Assembly: GCA_002378845.1 (NCBI GenBank)
Contig: DFRY01000073.1
Coordinates: 28,269 to 45,739 of the forward strand
Length of the DNA stretch: 17,471 nucleotides
From: Ruminococcaceae bacterium UBA3451
GTDB taxonomy: Bacteria; Bacillota; Clostridia; Oscillospirales; Acutalibacteraceae
Direction: 5' to 3'
Program-made: the position numbers and the translations under genes
In this document: positions 1 to 5,076 of the stretch, piece by piece
Layout of the letters: every line of letters starts with the position of its first letter
Numbering within the stretch: position 1 is the first letter of the stretch
Notes under the pieces: model-generated
Told to the model about the DNA's origin: nothing
The model's input: only the letters and a program-made list of their open reading frames with translations
The model's database searches: none

Positions 1-1
1 T

Positions 2-709
2 ACGGTCGGAATTGTTACAAAACCGTTTGATTTTGAAGGCCGCCGCCGTATGGAACAGGCGGAAAGCGGAATTTCCGCATTGCGCGAACATGTGGACTCT
101 TTGGTTGTCATTCCGAATGAACGCTTAAAGCTGGTCAGTGAACAGCGTATTACTTTGCTGAATGCATTCTCTATTGCAGATGATGTGCTGCGCCAGGGCG
201 TACAGAGTATTTCCGACCTGATTAAACTGCCGGGTCTTGTTAACCTGGACTTTGCAGACGTTACCGCCGTTATGAAGGATGCCGGTTATGCGCACATGGG
301 CGTTGGCAGAGCCTCCGGCAAGGATAAGGCGGCAGCGGCAGCGAACATGGCGATTTCCAGCCCGCTGCTTGAAACCGCGATCAACGGGGCCAAGGGCGTT
401 ATCATCAACATCACTTCTTCACCGGATATCGGTCTGGATGAAATTGAAACCGCTTCCTCAATGATTGCCGCACAGGCTCATGAAGAAGCAAATATCATTT
501 GGGGTGCCGCGTTCGATGAGAACATGGATGACGAAATGAGCGTTACGGTGATTGCCACGGGTTTCTCTTCTTCCGACCCGACTGTCTATTCGCAGGACAA
601 GCATGTGAAAGACGCAAAAAAGGAAATTCCGAATGCGCAGGTCGCCCAGTCCAATCCGATTGACGATGAAGATTTTACCGACATCATGTCCATTTTCAGC
701 AGGAAATAA
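2..709 (+). CDS. ftsZ: Cell division protein FtsZ, 3' part (5' end outside window)
   Basis: FtsZ is the tubulin-like GTPase that polymerises into the division ring at mid-cell. The frame is open from base 2, and the first visible residues (TVGIVTKPFDFEGRRRM) match the stretch after the GTP-binding half of FtsZ, around residue 130 of typical family members. The methionine at base 50 is therefore internal, not the start. The visible 235 residues cover the end of the GTPase domain and the whole C-terminal domain, including the segments GYAHMGVGRASGKDKA, AINGAKGVIINITSS and NIIWGAAFDENM. A short acidic linker follows and the protein ends in DFTDIMSIFSRK. The usual D-I-P-x-F-L-R-R tail peptide, which binds FtsA, SepF and others, is present only in a diverged form. 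A strong terminator follows directly. Identity is certain; the GTP-binding T4 loop region lies upstream of the window. Confidence 0.97.
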   Translation, partial: TVGIVTKPFDFEGRRRMEQAESGISALREHVDSLVVIPNERLKLVSEQRITLLNAFSIADDVLRQGVQSISDLIKLPGLVNLDFADVTAVMKDAGYAHMGVGRASGKDKAAAAANMAISSPLLETAINGAKGVIINITSSPDIGLDEIETASSMIAAQAHEEANIIWGAAFDENMDDEMSVTVIATGFSSSDPTVYSQDKHVKDAKKEIPNAQVAQSNPIDDEDFTDIMSIFSRK

Positions 710-728
710 TATCCATATAAGAAGATTA

Positions 729-756
729 GGCGGGTGCGCAGGCATCCGCCTTTTTT
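729..756 (+). terminator. Rho-independent terminator of ftsZ
   Basis: The arms GGCGGGTGC (729-737) and GCATCCGCC (742-750) pair over 9 bp with one G-U pair and a 4-nt loop, followed by six T (751-756). It sits 20 nt after the ftsZ stop. Confidence 0.93.
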
Positions 757-799
757 ACGTTTCGGGCTGTTTTTTACCGGAAAATCAATCATAATTGCC

Positions 800-866
800 C
801 TATTTCGCTCAAAATAGCCTTTGTAGCGCTTTTTAAGACGAATTTCAAGAAATATTGCTCAAAATA
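800..866 (+). repeat. Short direct repeat GCTCAAAATA (x2) in the corA upstream region
   Basis: GCTCAAAATA occurs at 807-816 and again at 857-866, exactly 50 bp apart and upstream of the corA promoter. The first copy also lies in a 6-bp inverted repeat (CTATTT 800-805 with AAATAG 812-817). It could be a binding site pair or chance in AT-rich DNA. No further function can be read from it. The rest of 757-878 holds nothing else I can support. Confidence 0.3.
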
Positions 867-878
867 CCCCTCTTGCTC

Positions 879-906
879 TTGTAATCTCGCGATATTGTGG
901 TATAAT
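879..906 (+). promoter_or_regulatory. Promoter of the leader ORF-corA unit
   Basis: A perfect -10 TATAAT (901-906) is preceded by TGG, making an extended -10. The -35 is TTGTAA (879-884) with a 16-bp spacer. Transcription should start near 913, giving a leader of about 47 nt before the leader ORF and about 105 nt before corA. Confidence 0.75.
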
Positions 907-959
907 ATCATTCGGAAGAAAACGAATTCACAAAAATTCAACATATTGGAGGTGGCATT

Positions 960-1091
960 GTGAACCCTGACCCTTTGAGTCGATACTTAAATAAATTACA
1001 TAAAGGAGATGAGCGCAATGCTGTCCTACTACAAGACCATAGACGGTCACATCTCACCAATTCCAGCCTGCGAACCAGGGTGCTGGATTAA
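960..1091 (+). CDS. Leader peptide ORF upstream of and overlapping corA (proposed Mg2+-sensing leader)
   Basis: A 43-codon ORF starts with GTG at 960, six bases after a strong Shine-Dalgarno (GGAGGT, 948-953), and ends with TAA at 1089-1091. The product begins M-N-P-D-P-L-S-R-Y-L-N-K-L-H-K, that is, proline at positions 3 and 5 flanking an aspartate, then a basic stretch. It runs out of frame through the corA Shine-Dalgarno (about 1002-1008) and the corA start (1018), overlapping corA by 74 nt. In Salmonella and E. coli the MgtL leader peptide has a similar plan (acidic/proline start, basic remainder) and controls a Mg2+ transporter by destabilising the ribosome when Mg2+ is low. The ORF, its ribosome site and its position are seen directly; the Mg2+-sensing role is inferred. 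The codons beyond 1018 are constrained by corA, so only the first 20 or so residues can be judged. It has no similarity I recognise to a stable protein. Confidence 0.7.
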   Translation: MNPDPLSRYLNKLHKGDERNAVLLQDHRRSHLTNSSLRTRVLD

Positions 1092-1941
1092 TTGTGTTGC
1101 ACCGGACGATGATGAAATTAACAGCCTGATTGCCAATTTTGGAATAGAGCCGGATTTTTTCCGTGCCGCAATGGACGAGGAAGAGTCTTCTCATATTGAT
1201 AATGAAGACAACAGCACCCTTGTTATTATTGATATTCCCATGGTGGAGAAGTCCGGGAAAAACATTACTTACACCACAACGCCGCTTGGCATTATTCTGA
1301 CCGAAAAAAATGTGATAACGGTTAGCACCAAGGAAAACGCCGTTGTTAACGAGTTTGCCGAAGGGGTTGTAAAAGGCGTTCAGACCAACCTGAAAACCCG
1401 CTTCATTCTGCACCTGATGCTGCGAATTGCTTCAAGGTACCTGCAGTACCTGAAACAAATTGATAAAATCAGCAACTTTGTAGAAAAAGAGCTTCGCAAA
1501 TCGATGAAAAACTCCGAGCTGATTCAGCTTTTGGATATTGAAAAATCGCTGGTATATTTTTCCTCTTCGCTGAAAGGCAATGAAATTACCATAGAAAAAA
1601 TCATGCGCGGCCGCGTCATTAAGCTTTACGAAGAAGACCAGGATCTTCTTGAGGACGTGCTTATTGAAGTAAAGCAGGCCATTGAAATGTCAAACATTTA
1701 CCTGAACATTTTGTCCGGTACTATGGATGCTTTCGCGTCGGTTATTTCCAATAACCTGAATATCGTAATGAAGGTTTTGGCTTCCATTACGCTGTTGATT
1801 TCCATTCCTACGGTTATTACAGGAATTTACGGAATGAACGTTACCGGTCTTCCGTTCCCTAATTTCTGGTTCCCGGTTGTGCTTTCGTTAGGAAGCATGG
1901 GAGTTGCCTACTTTGTATTACGTAAAAAAAATATGTTTTGA
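1018..1941 (+). CDS. corA: CorA-family magnesium/divalent cation channel
   Basis: CorA proteins are homopentameric channels that bring Mg2+ (sometimes Co2+ or Ni2+) across the cytoplasmic membrane. With the start at 1018 the protein is 307 residues, typical of the family. The N-terminal cytoplasmic funnel is followed by a long helical region (about 140-245). Two C-terminal membrane helices follow (about 247-271 and 281-301), joined by the signature pore loop G272-M273-N274 (YGMNVTGLPFPN). The protein ends in a short basic tail. An in-frame ATG at 1009 touches the AGGAG of 1004-1008 and so cannot use it; the ATG at 1018 has nine bases of spacing and also fits the usual M-x-x-Y-Y-K-T start. The gene is preceded by the overlapping leader ORF at 960-1091, which probably controls its translation. 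A new promoter lies across its stop codon, so it appears to be the last gene of its unit. Confidence 0.95.
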   Translation: MLSYYKTIDGHISPIPACEPGCWINCVAPDDDEINSLIANFGIEPDFFRAAMDEEESSHIDNEDNSTLVIIDIPMVEKSGKNITYTTTPLGIILTEKNVITVSTKENAVVNEFAEGVVKGVQTNLKTRFILHLMLRIASRYLQYLKQIDKISNFVEKELRKSMKNSELIQLLDIEKSLVYFSSSLKGNEITIEKIMRGRVIKLYEEDQDLLEDVLIEVKQAIEMSNIYLNILSGTMDAFASVISNNLNIVMKVLASITLLISIPTVITGIYGMNVTGLPFPNFWFPVVLSLGSMGVAYFVLRKKNMF

Positions 1942-1966
1942 TTTAAAACCGAATCTGTGTTATAAT
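1938..1966 (+). promoter_or_regulatory. Promoter of the fumarase beta-type/CDF exporter unit
   Basis: TTGATT (1938-1943, overlapping the corA stop codon) and a perfect TATAAT (1961-1966) are separated by 17 bp. Transcription should start near 1973, leaving a leader of about 75 nt before the gene at 2048. Confidence 0.7.
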
Positions 1967-2000
1967 TTGGTAAATTAAGCATAATTTATATAACGATTCA

Positions 2001-2038
2001 TAGGGAGCTGCATTGCAGTTCCCTATTCTGCTATTCTG
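2001..2038 (+). promoter_or_regulatory. 5'-leader hairpin followed by tandem octamer, just before the ribosome site
   Basis: TAGGGAGCTGC (2001-2011) and GCAGTTCCCTA (2015-2025) form an 11-bp stem with one G-U pair and a 3-nt loop. The octamer CTATTCTG then occurs twice in tandem (2023-2030 and 2031-2038) and runs into the Shine-Dalgarno GGAGG (2038-2042). There is no T-run after the stem, so it is not a standard terminator. It may protect the 5' end of the mRNA or modulate translation of the gene at 2048. Confidence 0.5.
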
Positions 2039-2047
2039 GAGGTTAGC

Positions 2048-2578
2048 ATGGACAGACTTTGTATTCATACCAATAATATAGCCGAAGCGGCAAAAACCCT
2101 TCGGGCAGGGGATAAAATCCTTTTGAGCGGTACCATTTATACCGCGCGGGACGCGGCACATAAGCGCCTGTTTGCCATGCTCGACAAGGGCGAGCAGCTG
2201 CCGTTCCCTTTGGATGGAGCATCTATTTATTACGCGGGGCCGACCCCTACCCCGGAAAACCTGCCGATTGGTTCCTGCGGCCCGACTACCTCTTCCCGTA
2301 TGGACGTATTTGCGCCGCGCCTTCTTGGCCTGGGGCTGAAGTGTATGATTGGGAAAGGCAACCGTTCTCCGGAAGTGGTGGAAGCGATCCGCCGCAATCA
2401 GGCGGTTTATTTGTGTGCAATTGGCGGCGCAGGTGCATTGGCCGCAAAGTGTGTTCGTTCCCTTAACGTAATTGCGTTTGAAGACCTTGGCTGCGAGTCG
2501 GTCAAGCGGCTTGAAATTGAAAATTTTCCGCTCTTTGTAGCGATTGACTGCCAGGGAGGCAGCCTGTTTGAGGTGTAG
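2048..2578 (+). CDS. Fumarase / L(+)-tartrate dehydratase type hydro-lyase, beta subunit (lone)
   Basis: This is the beta (C-terminal) part of the class I, Fe-S-dependent fumarase/tartrate dehydratase family, which adds or removes water from C4 dicarboxylates. Its 176 residues match the size of stand-alone beta subunits. Family motifs are visible: GTIYTARDAAHKR (about 28-40), YAGPTPTP (62-69), GSCGPTTSSRMD (75-86) and IGKG (101-104). The beta subunit carries substrate-binding residues. The Fe-S cluster cysteines belong to the alpha subunit, which normally sits directly upstream but is absent here: corA precedes this gene. Start ATG 2048 has GGAGG five bases upstream. The stop is followed two bases later by the next gene's ATG, so the two are translationally coupled. 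Whether it acts on fumarate, tartrate or another hydroxy acid cannot be told. It may pair with an alpha subunit encoded elsewhere. Confidence 0.87.
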   Translation: MDRLCIHTNNIAEAAKTLRAGDKILLSGTIYTARDAAHKRLFAMLDKGEQLPFPLDGASIYYAGPTPTPENLPIGSCGPTTSSRMDVFAPRLLGLGLKCMIGKGNRSPEVVEAIRRNQAVYLCAIGGAGALAAKCVRSLNVIAFEDLGCESVKRLEIENFPLFVAIDCQGGSLFEV

Positions 2579-2580
2579 TC

Positions 2581-3756
2581 ATGACAAACTTACTTATCCG
2601 GTTGTTTGTAAAGGATTATGAAAAAACAGAAAATGGGAAAGTCCGGGAACGGTATGGTACGTTTTCCGGAATCGTGGGCATTATTACAAACCTGCTTTTG
2701 TCCGGCATTAAAATTGCCGCGGGCGTTGTGTTTCACAGCCTTGCCATTACCGCCGACGCAGTAAACAACCTGTCCGATTCCGTATCGTCCATCGTAACCT
2801 TGGTGGGCTTCAGGCTTGCGGGAAAGCCGGCCGACGCAGAGCATCCTTACGGCCATGCGCGCATAGAGTATCTTTCCGGTCTGATTGTGTCGTTCTCCAT
2901 TTTATTTGTCGGTTTGCAGCTGGTACGCAGTTCCTTTGATAAAATACAAAGCCCGGAGCAGTCCGACTTCAGCATGGTTACCGTTGCTGTGTTGGTGATC
3001 GCTATTTTAGTTAAAGTATGGCAGGGCATGTTTTACCGGAAAGTTGGTAGAACTATCGGTTCTACCGCGATTGCGGCGACCGCAGCGGACAGCCTGAACG
3101 ATGTGTTTGCGACCTGTGCAATTTTAATCGGTACCATTATTACCGAGCTTACCGGCTATAATCTGGACGGCTACATGGGAATGGCTGTAGCAATCTTTAT
3201 CATTGTTTCCGGGGTAAAGCTGATTATTGCCACCAGCAATCCACTGTTGGGTACGGCTCCGTCAAAAGAATTTGTCGATGACATTTACCACAAAATCATG
3301 AATTATGACGGGATTCTGGGCATTCACGATTTAAACGTGCATAATTACGGACCCGAACGCTGTTTTGCTTCCGTTCATTGCGAAGTTTCCGCTTCGCAGA
3401 ACATTATGGTTAGCCATGATATTATTGATAATATTGAACGGGATTTTCTGCAGGAGGACGGGATTCATTTGGTGATTCACCTTGACCCGATTGTAACCGA
3501 CGACGAACCGACGAACGCGTTGAAAGCAGAGGTACAGCAGATTGTAAAGTCCATTTCACCGGAAATTAGCATGCATGATTTTCGTGTTGTGTGGGGAACG
3601 ACGCATTCCAATTTGATTTTTGATATTTGTATTTCTTTCGGCTTTAAAATCAGCGACGAGGAATTGGTCAGCCTTATTTCCGAAGCAATTTATCAAATTG
3701 ACCCTACGTATCATTCTGTTATTACGGTTGACCATGATTATATTCCTGTAAAATAA
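2581..3756 (+). CDS. Cation diffusion facilitator (CDF) family metal exporter
   Basis: CDF proteins are dimeric antiporters that export divalent metals (Zn2+, Mn2+, Fe2+) in exchange for protons. At 391 residues this one is longer than the roughly 300-residue core family. It has membrane helices in the first 215 residues and the conserved HPYGHARIEYLSG loop after helix 2. A cytoplasmic metal-binding ferredoxin-like domain follows (about 225-305, with HDLNVHNYGPERCFASVHCEV). A further C-terminal segment of about 80 residues (310-391) has several His and Asp. The helix-2 metal site reads N62-x-x-x-D66 and the helix-5 site D170-x-x-x-D174. The helix-5 pair and the helix-2 Asn recall manganese-type CDFs rather than Zn-type (H-x-x-x-D), so Mn2+ export is a reasonable but unproven guess. 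The start overlaps the ribosome site GAGGTG at the end of the previous gene. No clear terminator follows. Confidence 0.93.
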   Translation: MTNLLIRLFVKDYEKTENGKVRERYGTFSGIVGIITNLLLSGIKIAAGVVFHSLAITADAVNNLSDSVSSIVTLVGFRLAGKPADAEHPYGHARIEYLSGLIVSFSILFVGLQLVRSSFDKIQSPEQSDFSMVTVAVLVIAILVKVWQGMFYRKVGRTIGSTAIAATAADSLNDVFATCAILIGTIITELTGYNLDGYMGMAVAIFIIVSGVKLIIATSNPLLGTAPSKEFVDDIYHKIMNYDGILGIHDLNVHNYGPERCFASVHCEVSASQNIMVSHDIIDNIERDFLQEDGIHLVIHLDPIVTDDEPTNALKAEVQQIVKSISPEISMHDFRVVWGTTHSNLIFDICISFGFKISDEELVSLISEAIYQIDPTYHSVITVDHDYIPVK

Positions 3757-3858
3757 GTGTTGTTATATTGTAGATTGTTATGGAATAAATTCTAATCGTC
3801 AGGATATGTCGGTGCCAGGTACAGGTGGAAATACGAGCGGTATAAAAAGGAATAGAAA

Positions 3859-4590
3859 ATGAAAAGGGTAAAAGAATATCTGGTTTTGCCTTTGGCGTTA
3901 ATCGCTATGGAATTTATTCTTGGGGATTCGATGGATCCGTGGTATTCCATATATTTGTTTCCGCTTCGTGCTTGGGTTGGAATCGGAAAGGTATTTGGAA
4001 GTCTGGCCGTCTGCGCAATATTTATTTTGCTGATTGTTTTTTTATATTTATTTGTTTTTACAGAGGAACGTTTGTCAACAATACCTGTTAAAATCGTATT
4101 AAAGTCAATGATAGCGCCTTTACTCACGTACTTAATTACAAAATTTTTGATCAGTTATGTGCTCGTCAATTATTTTGTTACCCTGTACTCCCAAAAGGTA
4201 CTTTCCGGGGCGGGTTACATGTTGCTTTGCAGCGTCACTGTTTTACCGCATATTCTGCTGATTTATCTTATTGTGCGGCAGCTCTTGAAATCACTGCAAA
4301 TTCCTGTTTTATTCCATAAAACGGCGCGTGTAATTTTTCTTCTTGTTTGTATTGCGCTTTATTTTGCCTATTCGTTTAATTTGCTTTGGTTCATGAACAT
4401 GATAAATGAGGCAAATGCGCATCAGAACGAGATCATGGGGATTTTATTTGTCGGTATGAAGTTGAGCCTAGACCCGATTAATCAAATATACCTTTTTTTC
4501 AACAAGGTTATTTTAATCCTTCTGGATTTGAACGTTTTTATTTATCTGCATCGCAGCGTAAGTTCTGCAAGCCATACATCGGCCGTTTAA
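3859..4590 (+). CDS. Multi-pass membrane protein of unknown function
   Basis: I do not recognise this 243-residue protein. It is very hydrophobic and rich in Leu, Ile, Phe and Tyr, with about six likely membrane helices (about 6-22, 47-70, 82-106, 118-140, 155-181 and 208-234). It has few charged residues between them and a short polar C-terminus ending SSASHTSAV. No catalytic motif, metal site or transporter signature is apparent. A good ribosome site (AAAGGA, 3846-3851) stands seven bases before the ATG. The gene follows the CDF exporter by 102 nt, in which I find no convincing promoter or terminator, so it may be read from the upstream unit. A terminator at 4689-4719 closes it. Its base composition is more AT-rich than its neighbours, partly explained by hydrophobic codons. 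Real gene: likely; function: unknown. Confidence 0.8.
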   Translation: MKRVKEYLVLPLALIAMEFILGDSMDPWYSIYLFPLRAWVGIGKVFGSLAVCAIFILLIVFLYLFVFTEERLSTIPVKIVLKSMIAPLLTYLITKFLISYVLVNYFVTLYSQKVLSGAGYMLLCSVTVLPHILLIYLIVRQLLKSLQIPVLFHKTARVIFLLVCIALYFAYSFNLLWFMNMINEANAHQNEIMGILFVGMKLSLDPINQIYLFFNKVILILLDLNVFIYLHRSVSSASHTSAV

Positions 4591-4688
4591 AGGTTGAATC
4601 AACGAATCGTAATTCAATCCGGTTATTTTTTGCATCATCCGTTGTATTGTTCTATCAAGGCTGGAAGTCTGACCTAAATTCATCTTTG

Positions 4689-4722
4689 AAAACACTGTCG
4701 ATTACACTGACGGTGTTTTTCT
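4689..4722 (+). terminator. Terminator after the membrane protein gene
   Basis: AAAACACTGTC (4689-4699) pairs with GACGGTGTTTT (4709-4719) over 11 bp with one G-U pair and a 9-nt loop, ending in a T-rich run. The A-rich left arm would also allow it to work weakly on the minus strand. Confidence 0.8.
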
Positions 4723-4734
4723 TATAATATGAAA

Positions 4735-4955
4735 ACCTAAGACTATGCCGGGAGTTCGAACAAAAATGAAAGCGGATCCTTACCCATAATCCCTCTGATT
4801 ATGGTTTAAAATCGAAATAGATAGCTCCATGAAACGGGAGAGGCAGGGGGAGCGAGCGCTGTTGCATGTGTAAGTAAGCTTGCGAGCGCTTTAAGGCGCC
4901 GCTGAAAAATTTGACCTTGCCGCATAGGAAGCCCCCGGGGTTGTACCGGAGAGGA
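4735..4955. other. Fold-prone, GC-rich intergenic block: candidate structured RNA
   Basis: This block lies in the 486-nt gap between the membrane protein gene and htpG and carries no credible ORF. It holds several nested inverted repeats. CCATAATC (4784-4791) pairs with GATTATGG (4797-4804) perfectly. CTCC (4825-4828) pairs with GGAG (4837-4840). GGCAGGG (4842-4848) pairs with CCTTGCC (4915-4921). AGCG (4851-4854) pairs with CGCT (4900-4903), and AGCGCT (4855-4860) with AGCGCT (4885-4890). The last three sets nest into one long hairpin. The word GCGAGCGCT occurs twice (4852-4860 and 4882-4890). A TATAAT (4723-4728) stands just upstream with a poor -35 (ATTACA, 4701-4706), so plus-strand transcription is possible. 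GC content is clearly above the AT-rich flanks. I compared it by eye with T-box, c-di-AMP, SAM, TPP, FMN, cobalamin and glycine riboswitches and with 6S, SRP, RNase P and tmRNA, and found no convincing match. Strand and function are undetermined. Confidence 0.4.
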
Positions 4956-4992
4956 TAAATATTACGAAATAAAAAATTAACAATTCATCTAC

Positions 4993-5021
4993 TTGAATTT
5001 TTCGGCAGAATGTATTAAAAT
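4993..5021 (+). promoter_or_regulatory. htpG promoter
   Basis: TTGAAT (4993-4998) and TAAAAT (5016-5021) are separated by exactly 17 bp. The expected start of transcription, near 5028, falls inside the CIRCE operator, as in other HrcA-controlled genes. Confidence 0.83.
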
Positions 5022-5025
5022 AATT

Positions 5026-5052
5026 TTAGCACTTAAAAGTAGAGAGTGCTAA
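5026..5052 (+). promoter_or_regulatory. CIRCE element (HrcA operator) upstream of htpG
   Basis: TTAGCACTT (5026-5034), nine spacer bases, then GAGTGCTAA (5044-5052). This matches the CIRCE consensus TTAGCACTC-N9-GAGTGCTAA at 17 of 18 arm positions; the single change (C to T at the end of the left arm) keeps a G-U pair in RNA. HrcA binds CIRCE and represses heat-shock genes, classically groESL and hrcA-grpE-dnaK, until heat titrates GroEL. The element overlaps the predicted transcription start and precedes the htpG ATG by 24 nt, so HrcA repression of htpG is strongly implied. Confidence 0.95.
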
Positions 5053-5076
5053 AATACAGGGACAGAGGTTGATAAC

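Noticed and set aside
913..1017. M-box Mg2+ riboswitch before corA
   Set aside because: The transcript leader is only about 105 nt, is largely occupied by the leader ORF, and shows none of the M-box conserved pieces.
4751..4761. GAGTTCGAAC, resembling the T-loop of a tRNA
   Set aside because: No T-stem partner, acceptor stem or anticodon arm can be formed around it, and there is no CCA end.
4931..4955. GGGGTTGTACCGGAGAG, which at first looks like the T-box sequence GGGTGGTACCGCG
   Set aside because: The key GGTGG and CCGCG bases do not fit, there is no specifier loop or downstream terminator, and htpG (not a tRNA-synthetase or amino-acid gene) follows from its own promoter.
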